Below are positions 1-7,646 of a stretch of 64,000 nt of DNA, piece after piece. The stretch's first letter is position 1. Every line of letters starts with the position of its first letter. The stretch covers positions 1 through 64,000 of the forward strand of contig DXFW01000004.1 in assembly GCA_019114225.1 (NCBI GenBank), given 5' to 3'. The position numbers were made by a program, and so were the translations under genes. The stretch comes from Candidatus Allofournierella pullicola. Lineage in GTDB: Bacteria > Bacillota > Clostridia > Oscillospirales > Ruminococcaceae. The notes below the pieces were generated by a model. That model did no database searches. It saw nothing but the letters and a program-made list of their open reading frames with translations, and was not told the DNA's origin.

Positions 1-627
1 CAGAATACGCCGTCTGCTTCATAGCGGACCAGATCTGGGAGGCGGCATTTCTGATATTGTTCCAGATATTGGCCGCATCAGACGCAAGCTGTGAGAAATT
101 CCCCGTCACAAGGTCGATCAGCAGAAGCACCGGAGCCGTACACGTTCTTCACAATTTCAGCGCTGGCCTCCGCCGCCTTCCCGATCTTCTCCACAGCAGT
201 TTTCAGCTGATCAGAAGAAGCTGTCCCGTTCCGGATCGCCGTCACCAGGCGGCTTCCCAGCACATCGGCGTAATCATTCACACTGGAACCCGTAGCCGCA
301 AACAGCTTATTCAGCCGCTCCGTATTGGAGGAAAGCCATGTACTGATCTTTCCCTAAGTCGCCCCGCTCAAAGGCTTTCGTCACATCTTCCTGGGCCTGT
401 TCTAACGCTTCCAGCTTCTTTTCTGTATCTCCGATGGCAGCCTGCAGAAGTTCCTGCTTCCGCGCCAGAAGGATGGTATTCGATTGATCCAATTTCAGAA
501 GGTTATTCACATCCCGAAGCTGGCTCTGAGTCTTCTTTATGGAATTGTTCACTGCATTCAGCGATTTTTCCAGTCCGCTGGTATCGCCGCCAATCTTCAC
601 TGTAATGCCTTTGATCCGGCTCGCCAT
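1..627 (-). pseudogene. Phage tail tape-measure protein, degraded N-terminal part
   Basis: Reading from 627 downward, the first ~90 residues (start MASRIKGITVKIGGDTSG) have the N-terminus typical of siphovirus tape-measure proteins: a short beta segment followed by a long Gln/Lys/Glu-rich coiled coil. The frame breaks near 310. A second segment in another frame (about 330 to 78) continues with tape-measure-like sequence (SSNTERLNKLFAATG...), and a third frame near 80-1 reads DAANIWNNIRNAASQIW, also tape-measure-like. The gene therefore carries at least two frame disruptions, and the coiled coil is too short, so an internal deletion is likely. It runs off the left edge. A strong ribosome site lies just upstream (complement of cacctcctg). 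Best read as a dead prophage tail module rather than a working gene. Confidence 0.7.
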
Positions 628-727
628 GTGTCACCACCTCCTGAAAATAAGCATAAAAAAAGCCCGGATTTCTCCAGGGAAAAAGAAAACACCGGTTGTT
701 TCCAACCGATGCTATTAAGCCATCTTT

Positions 728-1114
728 TTATTTTTTCTCCGAGAACTCGTATGCCTGAGCCACCCATTCAAACAGTTCTTCATCCAAATCCGATATGCTG
801 CTTATCAAAATATGTGTTGTCCACCGCCCCGGGTATGGCTCTGTCTTTACTGCCACACGCCCTGATTTTAAAGGATATGGAAGCCCAAGCGTTAATACAA
901 AATAATCATCCGGAAACTCCGCTTTCTTTTTTACTCTCAAAAAAGAAACGCAGGCATAAACATGACGATTAGAAAATGTAATCTGCGATTTCTGTACTTT
1001 CATCTTGGTGTCCGGAAATCGTGATTCAATTTTATCAGCAAACACTTCATATAAAGAAAATGCTGTCTGATGTTTATCAAAAAAGAGCAGGACATCCTGA
1101 TTAATATAATTCAT
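728..1114 (-). CDS. DUF5655-type small protein
   Basis: A 128-residue soluble protein with no signal peptide or membrane segment. The pattern of an N-terminal helix (FFDKHQTAFSLYEVFADKI), a central strand-rich part (ITFSNRHVYACVSFLRVKK) and a C-terminal WVAQAYEFSEKK resembles the DUF5655 family, whose function is not known. It sits 26 bases after the DUF1801-like gene on the same strand, so the two are probably co-transcribed. The pair lies between the remnants of the phage tail chaperone and the tape-measure gene, a place where phages normally have no such genes. Family assignment is from memory of the pattern; the gene itself looks intact. Confidence 0.6.
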   Translation of the reverse strand: MNYINQDVLLFFDKHQTAFSLYEVFADKIESRFPDTKMKVQKSQITFSNRHVYACVSFLRVKKKAEFPDDYFVLTLGLPYPLKSGRVAVKTEPYPGRWTTHILISSISDLDEELFEWVAQAYEFSEKK

Positions 1115-1140
1115 TTTCTCTCCTTAAAATCGGAATGCTT

Positions 1141-1536
1141 CTATAGCATACACCATTTCACCATATCTTCGATCAGTTTCACCGGCAGGCTTTTGCTGTA
1201 AGGAAAATACACAGCATTTTTCTTTGTGACAAATCCGCTCAGGTCAGATGCAAATTTCTCAATAGCCTCACCGCCAACATATACACTGACATGATTTTTG
1301 CAAGCGGAAAAAGAAATGGATTTCCCATCTTTTTTATAGACAGGCATACTCCATGCTATGCTCTCCTGCACCCCCGGAACGCCCTTTCTTATTATGTCTG
1401 CTATTGCATACAGATGGTCTTGCCCTTCTGCGGGCTGCGATTTGATATATTCCAATACTGTTTTAGGAGACTCCCCGCAATAATGCCCCTGATTTGCTCT
1501 TTTAAATTCTCTTCCGCATTTTGGGCATACCCACAT
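1141..1536 (-). CDS. DUF1801-type (YdhG-like) protein with N-terminal zinc ribbon
   Basis: A 131-residue protein. Residues 1-20 hold a C-x2-C...H-x-C pattern (CPKCGREFKRANQGHYC) consistent with a small zinc-binding knuckle. The remainder resembles the DUF1801/YdhG fold, including GVPGVQESIAWSMPVYKKDG, FSACKNHVSVYV and a closing PVKLIEDMVKWC. This family is common in Firmicutes and has no assigned reaction, though it is loosely related to iron-chaperone frataxin-like folds. A GGAGG ribosome site precedes the start. It is followed closely by the DUF5655-like gene in an apparent two-gene unit lodged in a phage tail remnant. Confidence 0.65.
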   Translation of the reverse strand: MWVCPKCGREFKRANQGHYCGESPKTVLEYIKSQPAEGQDHLYAIADIIRKGVPGVQESIAWSMPVYKKDGKSISFSACKNHVSVYVGGEAIEKFASDLSGFVTKKNAVYFPYSKSLPVKLIEDMVKWCML

Positions 1537-1630
1537 GTTTTATTTCCTCCATGTTTCCCGAATTTTCTACTGAACCCAGCCCTCTCATACTTACAAGTAT
1601 ATCATGAGGAAGCCGGTAATTCAATGTATC

Positions 1631-1912
1631 TCAGAATTTATCAAAATCCTCCTGCGTTGCCACCACCGCATATTTATGCTCATCGTTCCGGCTTTCCACA
1701 TACATATCGTTCACCATCCCGATAGTCAGAAGATCCAGGTCCCGAATAGACAGCCCCAGCTGCACACACCGCAGGAGGAACAGGGGCGTTGTCATTTCCC
1801 GGTCAGTCGGGCGAAGTTTTTTTTAGCCTGCACATCCGTCTGCGTGTTCAGCCCCCCACAGTTCAATGATCTGTGGCAGCACCTGTGTTATGACGTCGTC
1901 TATGGATATCAC
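1631..1912 (-). pseudogene. Phage tail-assembly chaperone, C-terminal part with frame change at a G run
   Basis: On the minus strand, one frame reads GLVISIDDVITQVLPQIIELWG up to a run of six G (positions 1857-1852). The continuation that looks like a phage protein is then in another frame: LNTQTDVQAKKNFARLTDRE, followed by a Phe/Leu-rich stretch, DLDLLTIGMVNDMYVESRND and a closing VATQEDFDKF before the stop at 1631. This C-terminal sequence is what I know from tail-assembly chaperone genes that sit just before the tape measure in siphoviruses. Such genes often use programmed frameshifting, so the frame change may be functional or may be decay. Nothing upstream of 1912 reads as a normal chaperone N-terminus, so the gene is probably incomplete. 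Confidence 0.55.
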
Positions 1913-1934
1913 TAATCCTGTTTTTATACCACAC

Positions 1935-2012
1935 CACCAATACATCGTCATCGCCAATCTGGGGTAAATCCAATTCCCAAATTTCAACTGCATTTTTCCT
2001 AAATAAATTCCC
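1935..2012 (-). pseudogene. Short fragment resembling a zinc alcohol dehydrogenase N-terminus
   Basis: In one frame the minus strand reads NAVEIWELDLPQIGDDDVLV (about 1991-1935), which resembles the first strands of zinc-dependent alcohol/sorbitol dehydrogenases. The start-like MKEGIYLGK lies just upstream in a neighbouring frame, so a frameshift would separate them. No cysteine/glycine zinc motif follows; the sequence passes straight into the tail-chaperone fragment. The piece is short and the match could be chance. If real, it is a junction scar. Confidence 0.25.
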
Positions 2013-2016
2013 TCTT

Positions 2017-2622
2017 TCATTTTGACTCCTCCTGCCCTCCGCGTCCACGCATGACACATTCCTCCATAATAGCGCAAATATGTTCAATGGGGTCTTCGCA
2101 ATTACTTCTCAGCCATTCGGATAAAATTGCGATGAGACCGTTCATATAAAACGCCAGCATATATTTTTGGTTTGTTTCGGGGATTTGCAGTCTCTTAAGA
2201 ATCGACAAAAACACATGCTCCATCATCCGTCTGTAAGTTTTATCCGACCGCAGAAAGCCGGGATTTTTCAGTGCTGCGCGAAACAGCCGCTTATTCTGCT
2301 TAACGTATTCCAAATAAGGAATTAAGTATGCGGGCGTAACCAAATACAACTCGTCCAAGGAGCATTCTTGAATCTTAGAGACAAAAGAACTGGCCTGTGA
2401 TCCCATATGAGCGCGAAACTGTTCATTGAGATATTGAATCGTTTCTGTGAGCAGATCGCTAATGTTTTCGTAGTGCAAATAGAAGGTAGAGCGATTAACC
2501 CCAGCGGTTTTACAAATCTCCTTGATTGTGATATATCCTATATCTTTCTTTTCTAAAAGTTCCAAAAGCGCCTGATCCATGCGCGTAGCGGTGTTAAAGT
2601 ATTTACTCTGCGACTTGTTCAT
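2017..2622 (-). CDS. TetR/AcrR family transcriptional regulator
   Basis: A 201-residue protein. The N-terminal ~55 residues carry the TetR helix-turn-helix: ALLELLEKKDIGYITIKEIC followed by AGVNRSTFYLHYENISDLL. The C-terminal part is helical, as expected for a ligand-binding and dimerisation domain, with several aromatic and Met residues, and it ends in a short charged tail. Its start overlaps the end of the upstream membrane-protein gene by 20 bases, which suggests translational coupling. It probably controls the adjacent three-gene cluster. The ligand is unknown. Confidence 0.85.
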   Translation of the reverse strand: MNKSQSKYFNTATRMDQALLELLEKKDIGYITIKEICKTAGVNRSTFYLHYENISDLLTETIQYLNEQFRAHMGSQASSFVSKIQECSLDELYLVTPAYLIPYLEYVKQNKRLFRAALKNPGFLRSDKTYRRMMEHVFLSILKRLQIPETNQKYMLAFYMNGLIAILSEWLRSNCEDPIEHICAIMEECVMRGRGGQEESK

Positions 2623-3532
2623 TGCTCCTTACCTCCTTCCTACTCGATTTTGATGAATGAAAGAGCATGACAATAACCGTAACCATTACTACGACAAATA
2701 CAGCCGTCCCCGTTATAGTGTTCATCATTTTTCGATATCCTTCTCCTTCAAAAGAAAAACGAGAAATCATGGCTGTTTGTAGACCGAGGACGGACATCAG
2801 GGCAGATACAAAGTTTAGTACTTTCGCTGCCGACACGATAGGGCTGCCCATTTCCCGAGATTTGACAAGGCTCACAACAGATAAGATCATCATATAAAAT
2901 GTGTACAGAGCCGACAGATAAATCAAATACCCCGGATAAGTAAAAGCCGAATCGGTTTGTATCATCAAGATAATCATACCGCCCATGGGGATGTTCAGCA
3001 AGAGAAGCATTTCCGCTGTTCGTCGATAGCACTTGATCTCATAGGCTTGGCCTTTTTGTTCCCGATGGCGATATCCGTACACCAAGTACGCTTTCGTCGC
3101 GCACAGCAACAGATAATAAACCGCCATCGAGAGAAACCACACGGAGTGGTATTGAGCAGCAGTCACAAATCTGAACAGCATATAAGCGAAATTGACTGCC
3201 ATCCCCTGATAGATGCCGATGCTGCTGCGAAATAGACGGTCATTCAAATATCGTTTACCAAAAGTGGTAGCTGAAATTTTCTTAATTAGTTGGCTATGCT
3301 TCCAAAATTTTGTTCCTATTTGCCTCAGTCGCCCTGCCAGTGATGGCAGGGCGGCAATCAGGATGGTCAGAGAATACGCAGATAACGCATAAAACAGATA
3401 TGCAAAAGCGCTGTCTTTACGATTGGTTGCAAAGATGAAAATAAGCGCAGCAAAAGAAACCGGCGGAAGAATCCATAAAATCCATTTCGCCGGATGGAAC
3501 AACCGGTGTAGAATCACCTTTGCTTTTTTCAC
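2603..3532 (-). CDS. Polytopic membrane protein next to TetR regulator
   Basis: A 309-residue integral membrane protein with about eight hydrophobic segments, for example WILWILPPVSFAALIFIF near the N-terminus and TAVFVVVMVTVIVMLF near the C-terminus. It ends in a basic, polar tail. No transporter signature, ATPase motif or catalytic residue is recognisable. It lies 3 bases after the preceding small membrane-protein gene and overlaps the TetR gene, so all three probably form one operon. A role in transport or envelope function under TetR control is inference. I do not recognise the family. Confidence 0.7.
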   Translation of the reverse strand: MKKAKVILHRLFHPAKWILWILPPVSFAALIFIFATNRKDSAFAYLFYALSAYSLTILIAALPSLAGRLRQIGTKFWKHSQLIKKISATTFGKRYLNDRLFRSSIGIYQGMAVNFAYMLFRFVTAAQYHSVWFLSMAVYYLLLCATKAYLVYGYRHREQKGQAYEIKCYRRTAEMLLLLNIPMGGMIILMIQTDSAFTYPGYLIYLSALYTFYMMILSVVSLVKSREMGSPIVSAAKVLNFVSALMSVLGLQTAMISRFSFEGEGYRKMMNTITGTAVFVVVMVTVIVMLFHSSKSSRKEVRSNEQVAE

Positions 3533-3535
3533 GGT

Positions 3536-3889
3536 TTATTCCTTGCTAATTTCTTTTGCCAACTCCATAATTTCAAAAGCATATTTTTGTTTGCCCTTTG
3601 CCAACAGTTTTTTATAAATTGGGTAGTTAATTGCGATACCGAGCAAGCCAATAATACCAATGATGACACCCAGAACAAACATTGCTGTACCGCCATTACC
3701 AATGACATTCATGGACAGGCACATGCCAACTCCGGTGATGAGTGCGGAAAGGATGCCAAAAGTATAGGCGAAAATAGTCGCTGGCAGCTTGGCCTTGGCG
3801 TCTAATTTGCGGAGGGCGACCACTTTGGAATCGTCTTTTGGTGCGTACTCGTTAGCGAGCTGTTCTGCGAAAATTTTGTCTGTATTCAT
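3536..3889 (-). CDS. Small two-helix membrane protein
   Basis: A 117-residue protein starting at the ATG at 3889, chosen because AAAGGAG lies just upstream; a longer in-frame reading to 4081 has no ribosome site and low-complexity basic sequence. It has a charged N-terminal ~35 residues, then two membrane helices (TIFAYTFGILSALITGVGMC and AMFVLGVIIGIIGLLGIAI), then a basic amphipathic C-terminus ending KEISKE. The helix-hairpin with a cytoplasmic tail resembles small uncharacterised Firmicute membrane proteins often found with TetR regulators. First gene of the apparent three-gene operon. Confidence 0.7.
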   Translation of the reverse strand: MNTDKIFAEQLANEYAPKDDSKVVALRKLDAKAKLPATIFAYTFGILSALITGVGMCLSMNVIGNGGTAMFVLGVIIGIIGLLGIAINYPIYKKLLAKGKQKYAFEIMELAKEISKE

Positions 3890-4236
3890 AATTCTTATCT
3901 CCTTTGTTATTTTGATGATTTTATTATATTGGAGTCCAGAAGATAGCGGAACAACATGATAAAGCGTTTGTGTTGATTTGTAAAAATAGCAGCGAGCATG
4001 CCTCCTACTATCCTCTGTGTGGCGGAAGCATCTACGGTATCTTATCGTACGGCGCGGGCTCAGACGGCGACTATTGATCATCTACCTTTTAACGATGAAC
4101 ACGCCACCCTATTAACGATAGTGAACAGGTGCAGGAATAACTATTCCCCACTAAAGAGATGGGATATGATAGATAAGAACTATAATTTGTTTGCCTTTCA
4201 GCGTATCCATAAAATCGCCGCCAAAAGGGCATAAGA
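3890..4236. other. Gene-free stretch
   Basis: About 350 bases between the TetR cluster and the radical SAM operon. A 78-codon open frame on the plus strand (3998-4234) has no ribosome site and no recognisable motif. AT-rich sequence around 3900-3980 should hold the promoter of the minus-strand TetR cluster, but I could not pick a convincing -35/-10 pair. Nothing else is seen here. Confidence 0.4.
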
Positions 4237-4263
4237 AAAGCATCGCCGAAGCGATGCTCTTAA
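4237..4263 (-). terminator. Rho-independent terminator of the radical SAM operon
   Basis: Perfect 8-bp stem AGCATCGC / GCGATGCT. Read on the minus strand it has a TTCG tetraloop and is followed by TTTTCTT. It lies about 20 bases after the stop of the last gene of the operon and so defines its 3' end. Confidence 0.85.
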
Positions 4264-4282
4264 AGCCATATTGTTAAATGTG

Positions 4283-5188
4283 TCACTTGTTCCGCTTTCC
4301 CGTATTCTCTGTCCCCCGGACTTCTTCATGGTAGAAATAATCTACAATGACCGGATGTCCCTGCGGCACTCTGCCATAGGGCATTTCATTGTCAACAAAG
4401 GGGCAGTCATATTTCCTGGCCATCTCCTCGGCTTTTTCTTCCAACGCCTTGAAATAGCTGCGGTTGTGTTTGTTATAGATTTCATCATAAAGCGACACAA
4501 GGTCAGGACGTTTTTCCGCGATATAATCCATAATCGTCTTCTTAAAACCGCCTCGCAGGTTCAGGTTTTCCAGCCAGAACAGGTCGCCCTGGTTCTTCAC
4601 CCGCTCAAAAATCGCCTCAAAATCCGTGATGCCCGGAAAAACCGGCGCAACAAAACAGACGGTACGGATGCCTGCATCGTAAACCTGCTTCATGGCTGCC
4701 AGCCGCCGTTCGATGCTCACAGCATTGTCCATATCCTCTTTGAAATCCTCATCGAGCGTATTGATCGACCACGATACCGTGACCTGACCCAGCTCCTTCA
4801 GCAGATCAATGTCACGCACCACAAGGTCGGATTTGGTGCAGATCAAAATATCTGCGCCGCTGCCTCGAAGCTGCTCCAACAGTTTTCTGGTATTGCCGAA
4901 CTGTTCCTCCTGTGGATTATAGCCGTCCGTCACGGAGCCGATTACGATGCGCTGTCCGGCAAATTTCTTTGGATTTTTAATCTCCGGCCAGTGCTTTACA
5001 TCAAGAAACGTACCCCATTCCTCCGTGTGCCCGGTAAAGCGCTTCATAAAAGACGCATAGCAATATTTACAGGCATGGGTACACCCCACATATGGATTGA
5101 CCGAATAACCGCCCACCGGCAGGCTGGATTTGGTCATGATATTTTTTGTTTCTACTTCTCTAATGAGAATATCTTGTTTTTTCTTCAT
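4283..5188 (-). CDS. Radical SAM protein, SplB-like (radical SAM mobile pair protein B type)
   Basis: A 301-residue protein with the radical SAM cluster motif C36-x3-C40-x2-C43 (GCTHACKYCYA). It is preceded by GYSVNPYVG, typical of the SplB/Rv2578c-like branch that includes spore photoproduct lyase relatives. Later sequence (IVIGSVTDGYNPQEEQ, LICTKSDLVVRDIDLL, ENLNLRGG) follows the usual barrel. It should bind a [4Fe-4S] cluster and cleave S-adenosylmethionine; the substrate is unknown. It is the last gene of a five-gene operon that also encodes a second radical SAM enzyme, a CGGC protein, a MarR regulator and a flavin reductase. That gene order matches the 'radical SAM mobile pair' known from mobile elements. 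Intact; the ribosome site is weak. Confidence 0.85.
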   Translation of the reverse strand: MKKKQDILIREVETKNIMTKSSLPVGGYSVNPYVGCTHACKYCYASFMKRFTGHTEEWGTFLDVKHWPEIKNPKKFAGQRIVIGSVTDGYNPQEEQFGNTRKLLEQLRGSGADILICTKSDLVVRDIDLLKELGQVTVSWSINTLDEDFKEDMDNAVSIERRLAAMKQVYDAGIRTVCFVAPVFPGITDFEAIFERVKNQGDLFWLENLNLRGGFKKTIMDYIAEKRPDLVSLYDEIYNKHNRSYFKALEEKAEEMARKYDCPFVDNEMPYGRVPQGHPVIVDYFYHEEVRGTENTGKRNK

Positions 5189-5204
5189 TTTTTTTCACCG
5201 CAAA

Positions 5205-5537
5205 TCAATGGGTATAGTCTAACAGCTTTATCTGTTCTCCTAAATCCTTTTCCACGATCTCTTTCATTCTCTTTGCAAAAGGACAGGGATATCCGATAGG
5301 CGTACCTTTTTGAATACAGGATGCGAATGCTATCGTGTCGGCTCCTCGTTCTACCAGCTTTCTTGCCCGCAACACAGCTTTCTTGCCCGGGCATCCCCCG
5401 CAGTTGCAAAAACCAATCAGCTCAATTTCTTCATTGATACCTTCAAAAGCGCCCTTATGTTCTTTAAGCATCTTAAAATCGGTTGTCCCGGGACAATAAT
5501 CCTCGGTCTGCATACATCTTATAATTCCAACCTTCAT
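5205..5537 (-). CDS. CGGC domain protein
   Basis: A 110-residue protein with the diagnostic C46-G-G-C49 motif (FCNCGGCPGKK) plus further cysteines (C8, C15, C44 and a later SCIQKG...YPCPF). This is the pattern of the CGGC domain, thought to bind metal or act in redox chemistry. A strong GGAGG site precedes the start. It lies between the two radical SAM genes of the operon, with gaps of under 30 bases on each side. A role as redox partner or metal/cluster carrier for the radical SAM enzymes is a reasonable but untested inference. Confidence 0.85.
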   Translation of the reverse strand: MKVGIIRCMQTEDYCPGTTDFKMLKEHKGAFEGINEEIELIGFCNCGGCPGKKAVLRARKLVERGADTIAFASCIQKGTPIGYPCPFAKRMKEIVEKDLGEQIKLLDYTH

Positions 5538-5564
5538 AATATAGTTACCTCCAATTTTGATAAA

Positions 5565-6269
5565 CTACTTCTTGCTATTTTTCTTATTCCATTTTCTTTG
5601 TTTTTCCAGCACTTCAACAAATTGCTTCGGAAATTCCTGAATCATGTTTTCTTCACTTATAATGGGAACAAGGTCTTCTTTCATAAAGGCAGGGATACCG
5701 AGCACATGAGCCTGTTCCACAAGGGAATACGCCCATTCTGGGGCTGTCCGTATTTTTTTGCTTTGCGCCCCGGTCATCGTTCCCACCACGATCCAGTCGA
5801 TACCGGCGAGATCCACTTTACCAGGATCGTCAAACAATGGCTCAAAGGTAACGTGATAGTGCTTTGCCCGGATATTGGCCTTAAGCGTGTCGATGCGCCA
5901 TAGCTCTGATTTTCTTGTGACAGTGACGCCAAACCATGCGTTTTCCAAGTCTGTCTCAAAATTCAGTAGGTCGGGGCGCTTTGACAAAAACAGGAATTGA
6001 TGCTGCGGGTTTTCCTGAATCTTTGCGAATACCTTATCCCGCCACTCCGGTTGCCAGCCCGCCAAATCGCTCATACCGGTCAGCAGGAAATTCTGCGGGC
6101 GCTTCTTTTCCATCAGTCGCAGCTTCTTCGGAAAAAACTCCGGCTTGCTGAAGTCATCGATTATATAGTAACGCTTTACATTATTTCGGGCATAACAGTA
6201 GGAACAGCCTACGGTACAGCCGATGACCAGATTCATGTTTTGAATATTGTCCTTAATGCAGACGCTCAT
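5565..6269 (-). CDS. Radical SAM protein, DUF5131-like (radical SAM mobile pair protein A type)
   Basis: A 234-residue protein with cluster motif C18-x3-C22-x2-C25 (GCTVGCSYCYARN). Its short barrel (NFLLTGMSDLAGWQ, HQFLFLSKRPDLL, AWFGVTVTRKSELWR, HYHVTFEPLFDD, DWIVVGTMTGAQ) looks like the phage Gp37/Gp68 DUF5131 branch. The C-terminus is strongly basic (KQRKWNKKNSKK), which could mean nucleic-acid contact. Its ATG overlaps the stop of the MarR gene (TGATG), so translation is coupled. With the second radical SAM gene it forms the mobile pair; the reaction is unknown. Confidence 0.85.
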   Translation of the reverse strand: MSVCIKDNIQNMNLVIGCTVGCSYCYARNNVKRYYIIDDFSKPEFFPKKLRLMEKKRPQNFLLTGMSDLAGWQPEWRDKVFAKIQENPQHQFLFLSKRPDLLNFETDLENAWFGVTVTRKSELWRIDTLKANIRAKHYHVTFEPLFDDPGKVDLAGIDWIVVGTMTGAQSKKIRTAPEWAYSLVEQAHVLGIPAFMKEDLVPIISEENMIQEFPKQFVEVLEKQRKWNKKNSKK

Positions 6270-6700
6270 CAGAGAACACCCTCCACATTTTTCAGGATGC
6301 GGTGGAGATAGTTCTCCAGCTGCTCGATTTCTTCCTCAGAAAATCCCTTATAATAAATGTTGCTGATTTCTTCTGTTACTTCATTATATTCTTGTTCCAG
6401 ACCTTTGGCTTCTTCTGTAAGGAAAATGAGAATCTTTCTACGGTCTTTGTCGCCACGATCCCGATAAATCAGATTTGCCGCCTCCATGCGGTCAAGCATA
6501 CTGGTCAGCGTGGTCGTGGCAAGACCGGTCTCTTTTGACAGCTCACTGATGGGAACGCCATCCTTCTGCCAGAGGATATATAGAATCCTTCCCTGGGAAC
6601 CATTAAAAGCATCAATGTTTTTTTCGCTCAATATGCGTTCAAAAACTCGTCCACCGACCTGTTTGATCCGGGTTATCAAGAATCCACCTTGTGTTTTCAT
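6269..6700 (-). CDS. MarR family transcriptional regulator
   Basis: A 143-residue winged-helix regulator: ILYILWQKDGVPISELSKET, the recognition-helix region LATTTLTSMLDRMEAANLIY and the wing RDRGDKDRRKILIFLT are classic MarR features. It lies inside the radical SAM operon, between the flavin reductase and the radical SAM A gene, so it most likely autoregulates the operon from the promoter near 7300. No ligand can be inferred. Confidence 0.9.
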   Translation of the reverse strand: MKTQGGFLITRIKQVGGRVFERILSEKNIDAFNGSQGRILYILWQKDGVPISELSKETGLATTTLTSMLDRMEAANLIYRDRGDKDRRKILIFLTEEAKGLEQEYNEVTEEISNIYYKGFSEEEIEQLENYLHRILKNVEGVL

Positions 6701-6754
6701 ATTGCCACCTCAAACCGCAAGGCGACCATCCGCAGACAGCCGCCTTGTCTTTTC

Positions 6755-7258
6755 TTATTTCTGCTGCGCAGCCGCAAATTCAGCGTAACCTTTCCAGCCA
6801 AATACAGCATCCACATCTTCATCGCCGTAAACACCCTTGACATCGCAGAGGTGGACAACATGATCGTCCGCATCCATCGTCTGGGCAACAGTCGCATGAA
6901 TGAGCAGTTTGCAGGGAACAGGAGCCTTGATGTTTGTGCCCTCCACTTCCTGCATCGTCAGACCGACCTTAGAAGCCTTATCCGTATCACGTCCGGAGCA
7001 GGTGCCACATCCTATCAAAGCGCTGGTCAGTTCAACCCCGGGGATGGCGAGAATAACTTCTTTCTTCTCAGCCAGCAGTTCCAGACTATAAGCCCCTTTG
7101 TTTAGGGAGAACATGATTTTGCCGGGATTGGTGGACGCAAAAGCCCAAAATGCCAGAGTTGCAAGGTTGGTGCTGCCATCCGGTTTTTCTGTACAGAGCA
7201 GAGTCATGGAATTGGGAGAAGTGTAAGCAGGCGCATTGCTGATATCGATTTTTTTCAT
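6755..7258 (-). CDS. Flavin reductase-like (FMN-binding split barrel) protein
   Basis: A 167-residue protein. MTLLCTEKPDGSTNLATLAFWAFASTNP-type sequence and the following FSLNKGAYSLELL and CGTCSGRDTDKASKVG match the flavin reductase-like domain that binds FMN. This family reduces flavin or rubredoxin-like partners with NAD(P)H. It is the first gene of the five-gene operon, with AAGGAGG ten bases before its ATG and a near-consensus promoter further upstream. It is well placed to supply electrons to the two radical SAM enzymes, which need reduction of their clusters; this coupling is inference. Confidence 0.85.
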   Translation of the reverse strand: MKKIDISNAPAYTSPNSMTLLCTEKPDGSTNLATLAFWAFASTNPGKIMFSLNKGAYSLELLAEKKEVILAIPGVELTSALIGCGTCSGRDTDKASKVGLTMQEVEGTNIKAPVPCKLLIHATVAQTMDADDHVVHLCDVKGVYGDEDVDAVFGWKGYAEFAAAQQK

Positions 7259-7285
7259 TGTAGGAACCTCCTTATTTTATTTAAG

Positions 7286-7315
7286 ATTATACTATATAGG
7301 AATATCCCCTGTCAA
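7286..7315 (-). promoter_or_regulatory. Sigma-A type promoter of the flavin reductase/radical SAM operon
   Basis: On the minus strand: TTGACA (7315-7310), an 18-base spacer, then TATAAT (7291-7286), about 28 bases before the first ATG. Both hexamers are perfect. The spacer holds the short motif GGATATTCC that could serve the operon's MarR protein, but this is unproven. Confidence 0.8.
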
Positions 7316-7336
7316 TCTTTTTTGAATTTCATCTTT

Positions 7337-7377
7337 AAGCGTCTGTATTGGATTTATCCAAACAGGCGCTTTTTTTG
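7337..7377 (+). terminator. Orphan rho-independent terminator
   Basis: Stem formed by AGCGTCTGTATTGGAT and ATCCAAACAGGCGCT, followed by seven T on the plus strand. No plus-strand gene ends upstream: the nearest gene starts divergently at 7258. It probably marks the end of a gene lost when the operon to the left was inserted. The rest of 7378-7646 contains only the DUF6075 leader. Confidence 0.65.
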
Positions 7378-7646
7378 TTTCCCGAGAACAATCTCGGACA
7401 TGGGCAGAAATTCCTCATCACGCCAAGGGGGAAGTGCGCCTTTTACCTGCTTTCGAGGAAGGCTGCGTTGCTTTCCCCCCTCTCACACTCTCCCCCCAAG
7501 ATACACTTACCTGCTGGGAAGAAGATATAAATGCCTGCAGGATGCATACTCCCACAGCCCAGCAAAGCAAACAACATTGCCGAAATGGAAGTCATCGTCT
7601 TTTCCAGCCGGTGATTTCCTTGAACAACCAAATAAGGAGGAACGAA

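Noticed and set aside
3998-4234. A 78-codon plus-strand open frame between the TetR cluster and radical SAM operon
   Set aside because: No ribosome site, no motif, and amino-acid composition without a domain pattern.
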